From Bacteroidaceae bacterium (GTDB lineage: Bacteria > Bacteroidota > Bacteroidia > Bacteroidales > Bacteroidaceae), in NCBI GenBank assembly GCA_017483605.1, contig JAFUWG010000026.1:1-64000 (forward strand): DNA of 64,000 nt, written 5' to 3'. Numbering within the stretch: position 1 is the first letter of the stretch; every line of letters begins with the position of its first letter. Both the position numbers and the translations under genes were made by a program. The notes under the pieces are model-generated. The model had not been told where the DNA came from. It saw nothing but the letters and a program-made list of their open reading frames with translations, and searched no databases. Positions 25,357-33,194 of this stretch are shown in pieces.

Positions 25357-28300
25357 TTAGAATGTTGCGGTGAGTGAGAAAGAGAATGATCTGGCGTAAG
25401 GATAGTTGAGGCCTCGTTCCGCTTTGACAGTGCAGAGGTGGAACACGTCGTTCATGTAGAAAGTGAGACGCAGACGCTCCAGTTTGGCTCGTTGCAGCCA
25501 TGCCATGTACTTGAAGTCGTAGTAGGCAGAAATGCTGGTGAGGTCGAGCATGTTGTTACGCTGTACGAAACGGGTGGAAGCATACGTCGTGGTGGGTGTG
25601 CTGGAGATGTGTTTGTAGAGAGCCACATCGCCTGCCGCATTCCATGTGTCGCTGAACACACGGCGGTCAACGTTGTTGGCAATGTTCACGTTCTCCACCC
25701 TGTCCACGAGCGTCTGGTTGTAGTAGTCACCACCCATCTGATAACTGAACAGGAGATTTAAGCCGATGCCCCGATATTCGCCGTTGAAGCCCAGTGTGCC
25801 ATGCACCTTTGGGTTCGAGTCGCCAGCGATGATGTAGTCGTCGGTGGTGTAGGTGTAGGTCGTCGTGCCATCTTTCTTCAGGAACATCTCACGTCCCGTG
25901 GCGGGGTCAATGCCCAACGAACGTACAGCCCAGATGGCTGTCATCGACTGCCCTTCTTCGTAGCGGATGATGGGCGACGTGGTGTTTTCTGCATCTTGCT
26001 CACGATTGAACGAACTCAGTGCATCGCTGATTTTTGTCACCTTGTTCACATTGTGGGCAATGCTACCCGTGAGGCTCATGAACGACTGCCCCTTCTGATA
26101 GAATCGCCAGTTGGCTGTCGCCTCCACACCACGGTTCTGCACGTTCCCCAGATTCTCCATGTAACTGGTGAAACCTGTCGAGGTGGGGATGGACATGGCG
26201 ATGAGGGCGTCGCGGGTGCGGCTGTCGTAGTAGTCGAAGCGAAGGTTCACTCGCTTCCACAGCCCCAAGTCGAGACCTACGGTGAAGTCGCCCGTCTGTT
26301 GCCACTTCAGGTTGCTGTTGGGCATTCCCATCAGATAGGCACCCGAAATGTTATCGTAGATGATGGCATCGTAGAACTTATAGGTTGCCTTAGACTGATA
26401 AGGCGAGAAGTTCTGGTTACCCGTCAAGCCATACGTGACACGGAACTTGCACAGTGTCAGCCAGTCGGCATCTTCCATGAAATGCTCCTTGTGCAAGTTC
26501 CATCCTGTGCCGACACTCCAGAACGTACCCCATCGGTTGTCGCTGCCAAACACGGAGGAACCGTTGAAACGCAAACTCAGGTCGAGCAGATAACGCTCAT
26601 CGTAAGAATAGTTGGCGGCGGCGGTGATACCCAGCGAGCGAGTCCTGCTCTCCGAGCCCGAAGGAGCACCACCTTCGGCATACTGCTTGGCAAAGGTGAT
26701 GTAATCCACGTGGTTGTTCAGGAATCCCCATGCCGTCATGCCTTCTGCCGTACTGCTTGCCGATTGCAGCGAATAAGCGGCATTCGCCAGCAGCAGGTGC
26801 TTGTCCCACGTGTGTGAATAGTGGGCAGTGGCATCGACCGAAAGGCTGTTCGTCTCGCCGTTGTTGATGTAGTAAGAGCCTCTTTGGAAGTAGCGGTCGC
26901 CTGTCCAGTCGTAGAATCGGGTGTGGTCGCCAGGATAGAAATCCTCACGCTTGTTGTTCTGGTGATTGTAACCCAAACGAGCCGTGAAACGCCAATCTTC
27001 CGAAGGGCGATACTCCAGATAGAAATTCTCCACTACCTCCGTATATTTCGAGAAGTTTTTCGTGCCGATGGTTGCATTGTACAACGGATTGTAATACGTT
27101 GTTGTGCTGCCGTTCGCTCCTGGTGAAGTGTAGGTACCCAACACCTTCATCACATTGCCGTTCTCGTCTTTCGGCGAGAAGTAAGGGTTCACCGTCACAT
27201 AGTCGCCAAACGAGCCGTAAGGGCTGTCGTCTGCCTTGTTGCCCGTCACGGAGAGCGAATTGCGGAACATCCATTGCTTGTAGCGATAGGACAGGTTGAT
27301 GTTGCCCGAGATGGTTTGTCTGCCCGATTGCTTCATCACACCCGACACCTTGTTATACATCACACTTGCCGAGTACCGCATCTCCTGCGTGCCACCTTCC
27401 AGATAAGCCGTGTGTTTCTGTCCCGTGCTTGTTCGCAAAGGCTGACTCAGCCAGTAGGTGTTCACGCCACGGGCAATGTTGGCTGCAATGTCGTTATACT
27501 GCTCGTCGAGCAACGCTTGATAGTAAGGAGACGTGGATGTGTAGCGACCCGCATTTTGCTCCACCGCCAACTTCTCCTCCGCATCGCAAAGGTTATACGA
27601 GGTCAGGTCGGGAGCCTCCACATTCAGGTCGCCCGTGTAAGTGATACGCAAACGTCCTGCCTCGGGCAGAATCGTCTCCACCACAATCACACCGTTACTT
27701 GCCTTCGAACCGTAAATTGCCTTTGCCGCACCGTCCTTCAGAATCGTCACCGACTTCACGCGGTTCATGTCCAAGTCGAAAATCTGCTGCTGTGTGGCTT
27801 CGAAACCGTCCAAGATGAACAGTGGAGCATTGGGGTTGCCGCTATACTCACCCTGCAATCCGCCAAACGACGCATTGCCACGGATGGTAATGTCTGACAT
27901 GTAGTTCGGGTTGGAGCCGTTGATGTTGTTCATGTCCACCACAAACGAAGGGTCCAGTGACTGAATCACTTTCAGCACGTTCGAGTTGCCCACAGTCTTC
28001 AGTTCTTCCTGTGTGTAGGAAGACGTAGAACCGGTGAAGGTCGAGGATTTATAGTCGAAAAGCCCCGTCACCACCACGTCGCTCAGCATACCGTCTTCCT
28101 GCAGCACAATCATCTGGTTCACGTAGTTCCGCTTGCCGTCATAACTCTTCGTCTGTGTCTTCATGCCCACAAACGAGAAATCCACCGTCGCCTTTCTTCC
28201 TCGGGGAAGTGACACCGTGAACTTACCCTCGCTGTCAGCCACTGCACCGCCTTGCGTCTCCCTCACATAGACATTCGCCCCAGGCAGCGTCTCGCCTTGT

Positions 28301-28485
28301 GCATCCTTCACCACACCTTGCAGCAGCACCACATTCACCTGCTGACCTTTTGGGGTCTTGGCGACCTGCATCGTTTGCATCGGCACCGATGTCGGTTGTT
28401 CGTCCTGGGCACAGAGTCTGCCACCCATCGCCAACCCCATCACCACCAAAGCAAAACATTTGCTTTGTACAAGTTTTTTTATCAT
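25357..28485 (-). CDS. SusC/RagA family TonB-dependent outer-membrane transporter
   Basis: The 1042-residue protein has a signal peptide (to LCAQ, about 27) and a carboxypeptidase-regulatory-like domain (about 54-135; GVVKDAQGETLPGANVYV). A TonB-dependent plug follows (about 140-270; DVVVTGLFDYKSSTFTGS and FILDGFEATQQQIFDLDMNR), then the 22-strand barrel ending with aromatic SFSLTATF. It imports a ligand captured by the SusD partner. It is the first gene of a probable five-gene operon running to the thioredoxin gene. Its promoter region carries a 73-bp tandem duplication (28,520-28,671). Confidence 0.95.
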   Translation of the reverse strand: MIKKLVQSKCFALVVMGLAMGGRLCAQDEQPTSVPMQTMQVAKTPKGQQVNVVLLQGVVKDAQGETLPGANVYVRETQGGAVADSEGKFTVSLPRGRKATVDFSFVGMKTQTKSYDGKRNYVNQMIVLQEDGMLSDVVVTGLFDYKSSTFTGSTSSYTQEELKTVGNSNVLKVIQSLDPSFVVDMNNINGSNPNYMSDITIRGNASFGGLQGEYSGNPNAPLFILDGFEATQQQIFDLDMNRVKSVTILKDGAAKAIYGSKASNGVIVVETILPEAGRLRITYTGDLNVEAPDLTSYNLCDAEEKLAVEQNAGRYTSTSPYYQALLDEQYNDIAANIARGVNTYWLSQPLRTSTGQKHTAYLEGGTQEMRYSASVMYNKVSGVMKQSGRQTISGNINLSYRYKQWMFRNSLSVTGNKADDSPYGSFGDYVTVNPYFSPKDENGNVMKVLGTYTSPGANGSTTTYYNPLYNATIGTKNFSKYTEVVENFYLEYRPSEDWRFTARLGYNHQNNKREDFYPGDHTRFYDWTGDRYFQRGSYYINNGETNSLSVDATAHYSHTWDKHLLLANAAYSLQSASSTAEGMTAWGFLNNHVDYITFAKQYAEGGAPSGSESRTRSLGITAAANYSYDERYLLDLSLRFNGSSVFGSDNRWGTFWSVGTGWNLHKEHFMEDADWLTLCKFRVTYGLTGNQNFSPYQSKATYKFYDAIIYDNISGAYLMGMPNSNLKWQQTGDFTVGLDLGLWKRVNLRFDYYDSRTRDALIAMSIPTSTGFTSYMENLGNVQNRGVEATANWRFYQKGQSFMSLTGSIAHNVNKVTKISDALSSFNREQDAENTTSPIIRYEEGQSMTAIWAVRSLGIDPATGREMFLKKDGTTTYTYTTDDYIIAGDSNPKVHGTLGFNGEYRGIGLNLLFSYQMGGDYYNQTLVDRVENVNIANNVDRRVFSDTWNAAGDVALYKHISSTPTTTYASTRFVQRNNMLDLTSISAYYDFKYMAWLQRAKLERLRLTFYMNDVFHLCTVKAERGLNYPYARSFSFSLTATF

Positions 28486-28515
28486 AAGAGGTTATAATTA
28501 GTTGTTATTTTGGTG

Positions 28516-28547
28516 CAAAGGTACGATTAAGTGAGAGAAAAAGCAAA
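28516..28547 (-). promoter_or_regulatory. Promoter of the susC operon
   Basis: On the minus strand, TTTG (28,547-28,544), 20 nt, TACCTTTG (28,523-28,516). This matches the consensus, about 30 bp before the start codon. Confidence 0.65.
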
Positions 28548-28671
28548 AATATTTGCATTTTTCCGAGTGTGAGTACCTTGCACGAAGTGAACGGTACGAT
28601 TAAGTGAGAGAAAAAAGCAAATTTATTTGCATTTTTCCGAGTGTGAGTACCTTCGGCGAAGCCAAAGGTAC
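28520..28671. repeat. Tandem duplication upstream of susC
   Basis: GGTACGATTAAGTGAGAGAA starts at 28,520 and again at 28,593, and GGTACC at 28,667, so two units of about 73 bp lie head to tail with a third partial one. Each unit ends TTTGCATTTTTCCGAGTGTG, then AGTACCTT. The first unit contains the -33 of the susC promoter. A second TACCTTTG lies at 28,670-28,663. The stretch 28,672-28,820 holds no gene that I can support. Confidence 0.75.
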
Positions 28672-28822
28672 CATTTTTTGTTTGAAAATGCCAATCTTTT
28701 ATCCAAAAGATTACAAAATGACTACAAAATGTAAATTCTTGTAGTCGTGGAAACAATATTCACATCTACACCCGCTACGCCCTTTGGTCTTGACCCGCCA
28801 AAGTGGTTCGCCTATATTAGCG

Positions 28823-28864
28823 ACATTGGTCAACATACATTAGACATGTTGGCCAGTGTTTTTT
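28823..28864 (+). terminator. Terminator-like hairpin without a visible upstream gene
   Basis: ACATTGGTCAACAT (28,823-28,836) pairs with ATGTTGGCCAGTGT (28,846-28,859) and is followed by TTTTTT on the plus strand. No plus-strand gene ends before it, so it may terminate a small RNA, or it may be the remnant of a lost gene. Confidence 0.5.
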
Positions 28865-28978
28865 ACGCAGCCTTTCTCTATCTCCTTTATTTCAGTCAAA
28901 GAATTTGCAGTTTGTAACTGCTGAAGTTGTGTCTTTATGGATAGGAAAACTCGTATATGGTAGGCTTTTTCCGTGAAA

Positions 28979-29040
28979 CTCATAAAATATGGGCGTTCTT
29001 TTCGTGAAAAAGCCGTTTCTTTGTACTCATAAAATATGAG
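28979..29040 (+). promoter_or_regulatory. Two operator palindromes before the XRE gene
   Basis: CTCATAAAATATGGG (28,979-28,993) and CTCATAAAATATGAG (29,026-29,040) are 47 bp apart. The second is a perfect palindrome (CTCATA, aaa, TATGAG) ending 3 nt before the ATG of the XRE gene. A closely related box stands before the converging nuclease gene (29,996-30,010). These look like controller-protein boxes. Confidence 0.65.
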
Positions 29041-29043
29041 GGC

Positions 29044-29247
29044 ATGGAAAATCAGAAAACCGAATTGCAAATAGAAATCATTGGTCGTATCAAAAATATG
29101 CGGCAGCAGAATGGCATCAGTCAAAAAGACATGGCTGATTATTTGGATGTGACCGCAGGTGAAATCGGGAATATAGAGAGTCAAGCATTAATCTCTAAAT
29201 CGTCGCAGAGTATGAAATTTGCAAAATCTGTTGTTCCTTTCTTGTGA
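29044..29247 (+). CDS. Small XRE-type HTH regulator (controller-like)
   Basis: The 67-residue protein starts MENQKTELQIEIIGRIKNMR and has a textbook XRE helix-turn-helix (ISQKDMADYLDVTAGEIGNIES, about residues 24-45). After IES the sequence changes to a short tail (QALISKSSQSMKFAKSVVPF) unlike the usual continuation. The gene may therefore have lost its original 3' end, or it may encode a minimal regulator. It overlaps the 3' end of the converging nuclease gene by 53 bp. Operator boxes before both genes suggest that it regulates itself and the nuclease, as C proteins do in restriction systems. Confidence 0.68.
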   Translation: MENQKTELQIEIIGRIKNMRQQNGISQKDMADYLDVTAGEIGNIESQALISKSSQSMKFAKSVVPFL

Positions 29248-29953
29248 AATCCAACTCTTTATTGTGTACAGGATTGAAAAACATCTGATGCTGGGGTTTT
29301 TCTATAAAGTTACTTACAATAAAAAGGCAAAATTTCTCTTGCAAATCTTCTGCCATGCCAAACTCTTTCTCTGTCATCAGAATACCACCATGTTTCTCGT
29401 TGAGACCTTTCACTTCAACATAAAAATTTCGATCTTCTAAAGATAATTTGTAGTCAAAGCCGCAACCCATACTGGTCGTATCTGTCAAGATGTAGTTTTG
29501 AAATATTGGTATATTTGAATAGTTCATTACAAAATACTCTTCTGCAGCCTTTCCTGTAAGGAGTCTATTCATAAACTGCCGCTCTTGTGGTTTACCGCGA
29601 GAATATTTCATGTCTTTTACATCAATGTATTTATCCCATAAAAAGGACTTTATCAGAAAGCAGAAATCTTCAAAAGATAGGTCTTTGGCTTTCTCCATCA
29701 CTTCTCTACAATTATCACGAAGAGGGTGAGTCCACCCTTTTCGTGGATTTGGGAAAAAACGATCGAACTCATCACGATAGTTTTTTATCGAAGCAGGTGG
29801 AATCCCTATAGAGTATCCCAGTTTATTAAATGCCTCCTTAAAACCGTGAAACTCCATAAACTCTAAAGCCATTCTGTCAAATTTCGACAAGAATAGCCCC
29901 ATTAATATCGCCCTCTCGCGTTGCTCAAATCTTTGAAAATCTGAAAATCCCAT
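29195..29953 (-). CDS. PD-(D/E)XK restriction-like nuclease (DUF3883-like)
   Basis: The 252-residue protein has an N-terminal helical part with IPPASIKNYRDEFDRFFPN and GWTHPL. A nuclease core follows near residue 165-215: SMGCGFDYKLSLEDRNFYVE, then VKG (D, then ExK), and GILMTEKEFGMAEDLQEKFC. The core resembles DUF3883/restriction endonuclease folds. No DNA methyltransferase is adjacent, so it may be an orphan restriction enzyme, a modification-dependent one, or a remnant of a larger system. It is AT-rich compared with its neighbours, which suggests transfer. It converges on the XRE gene with a 53-bp overlap. Confidence 0.72.
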   Translation of the reverse strand: MGFSDFQRFEQRERAILMGLFLSKFDRMALEFMEFHGFKEAFNKLGYSIGIPPASIKNYRDEFDRFFPNPRKGWTHPLRDNCREVMEKAKDLSFEDFCFLIKSFLWDKYIDVKDMKYSRGKPQERQFMNRLLTGKAAEEYFVMNYSNIPIFQNYILTDTTSMGCGFDYKLSLEDRNFYVEVKGLNEKHGGILMTEKEFGMAEDLQEKFCLFIVSNFIEKPQHQMFFNPVHNKELDFTRKEQQILQISYSATI

Positions 29954-29973
29954 TTTATTCTACAATTTGGGCA

Positions 29974-30010
29974 CAAATATACAAAAAATAATGCACTCAC
30001 AAATTATGAG
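29974..30010 (-). promoter_or_regulatory. Nuclease promoter overlapped by an operator
   Basis: On the minus strand TATATTTG (29,981-29,974) is the -7 and TTTG (30,003-30,000) the -33, 18 nt apart. The palindrome CTCACAAATTATGAG (29,996-30,010) covers the -33 box and closely matches the two boxes before the XRE gene, so binding there should block transcription. Confidence 0.6.
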
Positions 30011-30125
30011 TACATTATTTTCAAAAAAATCACTTTCAATTTTATCTTTTTCATCATAATACAATGATTTTTATACTGTATCTGTTCATTTTGCCCCCGT
30101 TTTTTCTATTCCGAACAGAATAACT

Positions 30126-30259
30126 TATCTTTGTGAAAGAATTCATTAAAGCCGTAAAAAATGACGTACCGTACACCTCGAAAGTGGTCTGAGTCAGACC
30201 GCCTCGGTGGTGTGACTCAGACCACTCGGGCGGTGTGAGTCACACCACTTTCGAGGTGT
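30126..30259 (+). repeat. Palindrome array behind an orphan promoter
   Basis: A -7 box TATCTTTG lies at 30,126-30,133 with no gene behind it. Then come outer arms ACACCTCGAAAGTGGT (30,173-30,188) and ACCACTTTCGAGGTGT (30,244-30,259) enclosing three 15-bp palindromes: GGTCTGAGTCAGACC (30,186), GGTGTGACTCAGACC (30,209) and GGTGTGAGTCACACC (30,232). They start exactly 23 bp apart; the first and third are perfect, and the middle one has a mismatch. A 25-codon ORF (30,161-30,238) runs through the array but is probably incidental. A structured small RNA or a protein-binding array is possible. Confidence 0.7.
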
Positions 30260-30301
30260 CGAGCGTGCAATTTTGTCCTATTACGGCAGGTCTTTGAGAT
30301 A

Positions 30302-30333
30302 CAAAAAAAATCCGCACCTTTACAGATGCGGAC
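30302..30333 (-). terminator. Terminator of the GH127 gene
   Basis: On the minus strand GTCCGCA pairs with TGCGGA around a 10-nt loop and is followed by eight T. It lies about 50 bp beyond the stop of the GH127 gene. Confidence 0.85.
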
Positions 30334-30384
30334 GAGAAAGTTATTTTGGCACTAATGTCAAATGGGAATGACACTCAATTGTTT

Positions 30385-32871
30385 TTACTTGACGCTCCAT
30401 TCGAAGACACCGGCACTGTAGTCGCCCTGGACGATTTCGAGTTTCATGCCGGTGGTCTTGACGGGGTCGAAGTTGACGATGTTGGCGGCTCCCTTGACGG
30501 TGCCATAGCCTGTGGCGTTCTTCACTTCTGCCCATTCGCCTGTTTCGGTCTTGTAGTAGAGTTTCCAACTGTCGGGAACGCGGCAGCCGCCCCAAGGACC
30601 ATCGTCGAACCAATAAACGGTGGAGGTGCTGACGGTCTCTGGCTGTGCAAAGTCGTAGGCAAGCCACTCGGTGGAGTTCTTGGCTGGCCACCAGTGGGTG
30701 TAAGGCACGGAACGGTCGTTCTCGTCAGCAGGAACGAGGCGGTCGTTGATGGCTGAGAGGGCAGGGAGACGACGGTTGCTGGCTGTCACCTTGCTCTGCG
30801 ATGCGATGGATGCTGGCAGGGCAGGGGTGGTGGCGTTGAGGTCTTGTGGAATCCACACGGTCATCTTGCCAGGACCACGATGTGCCCATGCATAGTATGG
30901 GATGAGGACGAGTCGCTCGTCGGAGGTCTGGAGTTTGCCCTGCTTGTCGAAGTTGAGGGTCTGAGCGTCGGTGGTGAGGGTCTGAACGTTGGTGTTCATG
31001 ATTTCCTTGTTGCCGAGTTGGAATTGTGGCTCCTGATTGATGAGGACGGAGAGCACATCGCACTGGTTGTCTGGCCATTCGGCACAGTAAACGATAGGTC
31101 CACGCTCAACAGACACGCGCCCCTTGTCGGCTGCCACCTGTCCGTTGGCACGCACGATGCGTGGTTCCATGTCGAAGTGGATGTCCACCTTGTCGCCTTT
31201 CTTCCACTGGCGGTCGATGACGAAGTAGCCTTGCTGAAGGTCGCTCTTCACTTCCTGGCCGTTCACCTTGATGGTGTAGCCGAGTCGCTTGCCGTCGGCG
31301 TAGGTGTAGAGGTTGCTGGGCACGACTTCTCCCTTGACCCATCCGGGGATGCGGATGTTGAGGGCGTACTTGCCTGCACCGTTGTCAATCTTGAGGGTGA
31401 CGTCGCCGTTCCAAGGATAGTTGGTCTGCTGAGAGAGTGTGACGTTCTGCTTGCCCACCTTCACGTTCACCGTGTTGGAATTGAACAGGTTGATGTAGAG
31501 TCCATTGTCCTTCACAGCATAGATGTACTGTGGCAGAGAAGGGATGAAGCGGGCTGCATTGGATGGGCAGCAGGCACATCCGAACCATGCCTGACGCTGA
31601 TGCTGTCCCATGCTCTGGAGTGGGTTGGGGTAGAAGAAGTTGCCGCCGTCGATAGAGATGCCCGAAATAACGCCGTTGTAGAGGCTACGCTCCAAAGCAT
31701 CGTAGTATTTCGAATCGCCGTGGAGGAGGAAGAGGCGGTAGTTGAGATAGACTTGTGCGATGGCAGCGCAGGTCTCGCAATAGGCACTCATGTTGGGCAA
31801 TTCATAGTTCTTGCCGAATGCCTCGCCGCTGGCGGTAGCACCTACACCACCTGTGATGTAGAACTTCTTGGTGACGATGTTGTCCCAGATGCGGTCGATG
31901 GCATCGATGTAACTCTGGTCGCCTGTCAGTGCGGCGATGTCTGCCATGCCTGCATACATGTAGCCGGCACGAACGGCGTGACCTACTGCTTCATCTTGTT
32001 CAACGACTGGCAGATGGCTCTGGCTGTAGTCGCTCAGTGAGTGGTAGTAGCCATCAGCATCGTAGAGTCCGCGGCGGGTCTCTTTCCATGCAGGGTCTTT
32101 CTTGCCTCGCTTGTCGAGGAAGAACTTGGCTTGATCAAGATATTTCTTGTCACCTGTGGCGATGTAGAGTTTTGCCAAACCCATCTCGGCAATCTGATGA
32201 CCTGGCACCACGCTTGCCTGACCAGACTTGTCGCCTACCTCGCGGCAAACGCAGTCGGCATACTTGATGGCGACATTGAGGAAGTTACGCTTGCCTGTGG
32301 CGTAGTAGTGTGCCACAGCGGCTTCGCAGAGGTGGCCGAGGTTGTAGAACTCGTGGCTAAGGTCTTCTACACGTTCCCAACGCTTGGCTCCTGCCCACTC
32401 ATGAGGGTGCTGAGGATTCTGGGTACGGGAGGTGTAGAGGTAGCCATCAGGCTCCTGACCCGACGCGATGACAGCAATCACGCTGTCCACATACTTGTCC
32501 AGACGACCGCCCTTGAACTTAGCGTTGGGGTAGGTCTGCAAGAGGTAACTGGCACCTTCGATGGTCTTGTAGGGGTCGGTGTCGTCGAAAGAGTAAGTGC
32601 CTCGCTTGATTTCAAATACTTTCGAGGGGTCTTTCAGGTGCTCGGCAGCATTGCTGAAGTTGGTGTAACGTCCTGTCTCCTCGCTCTTGGAGAATGCGAG
32701 TGGGATGGTGACATCTTGACTTGCCTGCAAACGCTGTCCCCAGAAGGTATTCTGAGCGACTTTGACTTTTGTGAAAGGCACCTGTGTGATGGGGTAGCCA
32801 CCGTTCTTGTCCTGGGCTACCATCGTGACAACAGAGGCTGCTGCCAGAGTGAATGCGATAAGTTTTTTCAT
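30385..32871 (-). CDS. Secreted GH127-family beta-L-arabinofuranosidase-like enzyme
   Basis: The 828-residue protein has a signal peptide (MKKLIAFTLAAASVVTMVAQ) and the GH127 (former DUF1680) catalytic domain. The zinc/cysteine site can be traced: CETCAA (E366, C368) and GCACCPSN (C434, C435), matching the Glu and three Cys ligands known for the bifidobacterial enzyme. The family removes beta-L-arabinofuranose from plant glycoproteins and pectin side chains. The last ~140 residues (about 690-828; WLAYDFAQPETVSTSTVYWF) look like a discoidin-type carbohydrate-binding domain. The gene has its own promoter and terminator and stands alone. Confidence 0.9.
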   Translation of the reverse strand: MKKLIAFTLAAASVVTMVAQDKNGGYPITQVPFTKVKVAQNTFWGQRLQASQDVTIPLAFSKSEETGRYTNFSNAAEHLKDPSKVFEIKRGTYSFDDTDPYKTIEGASYLLQTYPNAKFKGGRLDKYVDSVIAVIASGQEPDGYLYTSRTQNPQHPHEWAGAKRWERVEDLSHEFYNLGHLCEAAVAHYYATGKRNFLNVAIKYADCVCREVGDKSGQASVVPGHQIAEMGLAKLYIATGDKKYLDQAKFFLDKRGKKDPAWKETRRGLYDADGYYHSLSDYSQSHLPVVEQDEAVGHAVRAGYMYAGMADIAALTGDQSYIDAIDRIWDNIVTKKFYITGGVGATASGEAFGKNYELPNMSAYCETCAAIAQVYLNYRLFLLHGDSKYYDALERSLYNGVISGISIDGGNFFYPNPLQSMGQHQRQAWFGCACCPSNAARFIPSLPQYIYAVKDNGLYINLFNSNTVNVKVGKQNVTLSQQTNYPWNGDVTLKIDNGAGKYALNIRIPGWVKGEVVPSNLYTYADGKRLGYTIKVNGQEVKSDLQQGYFVIDRQWKKGDKVDIHFDMEPRIVRANGQVAADKGRVSVERGPIVYCAEWPDNQCDVLSVLINQEPQFQLGNKEIMNTNVQTLTTDAQTLNFDKQGKLQTSDERLVLIPYYAWAHRGPGKMTVWIPQDLNATTPALPASIASQSKVTASNRRLPALSAINDRLVPADENDRSVPYTHWWPAKNSTEWLAYDFAQPETVSTSTVYWFDDGPWGGCRVPDSWKLYYKTETGEWAEVKNATGYGTVKGAANIVNFDPVKTTGMKLEIVQGDYSAGVFEWSVK

Positions 32872-32917
32872 AAATATAGGTTGTATAAATCAGTTAATAT
32901 GCAAATGATTGTTGTTG

Positions 32918-32947
32918 CAAAGGTAAGAATTTTCATCGAAAGACAAA
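32918..32947 (-). promoter_or_regulatory. Promoter of the GH127 gene
   Basis: On the minus strand TTTG (32,947-32,944), 18 nt, TACCTTTG (32,925-32,918). About 45 bp before the start codon. Confidence 0.6.
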
Positions 32948-33039
32948 AACAATTGGACGATAATGTGATAATTGTGGACGATTGTGTTAGTTTCTCCCTT
33001 CCTTTTATGGGCATGACACTCAAATACTTCCCCTATAGT

Positions 33040-33071
33040 CTTGTCAGAATGAAAAGAAAACCGTAACTTTG
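33040..33071 (+). promoter_or_regulatory. Promoter of the korA-korB operon
   Basis: TAACTTTG (33,064-33,071) is the -7 box; CTTG (33,040-33,043) lies 20 nt upstream as a near-match to -33. The leader to the korA ATG is about 115 nt. Confidence 0.55.
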
Positions 33072-33194
33072 CAGTCGCAAAGTGACAGCCAACGGCAAAG
33101 TTTGCTGACAAAAAGCATTTACAAACGAATTTTTTCAAACGTTTTTCACTTTTTTAAGCGTAAAGAGATAACAAAACATAAACAATTTGGGCTT

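Noticed and set aside
28840..29184. 114-codon minus-strand frame overlapping the XRE gene
   Set aside because: It is opposite a clear helix-turn-helix gene and its operators, and has no domain signal.
30161..30238. 25-codon ORF through the palindrome array
   Set aside because: It is created by the palindromes, shows no ribosome site and no recognisable peptide feature; kept only as part of the array description.
33069..33194. Longer N-terminus for korA
   Set aside because: It would start at a TTG that is part of the -7 promoter box; the family N-terminus begins at 33,195.
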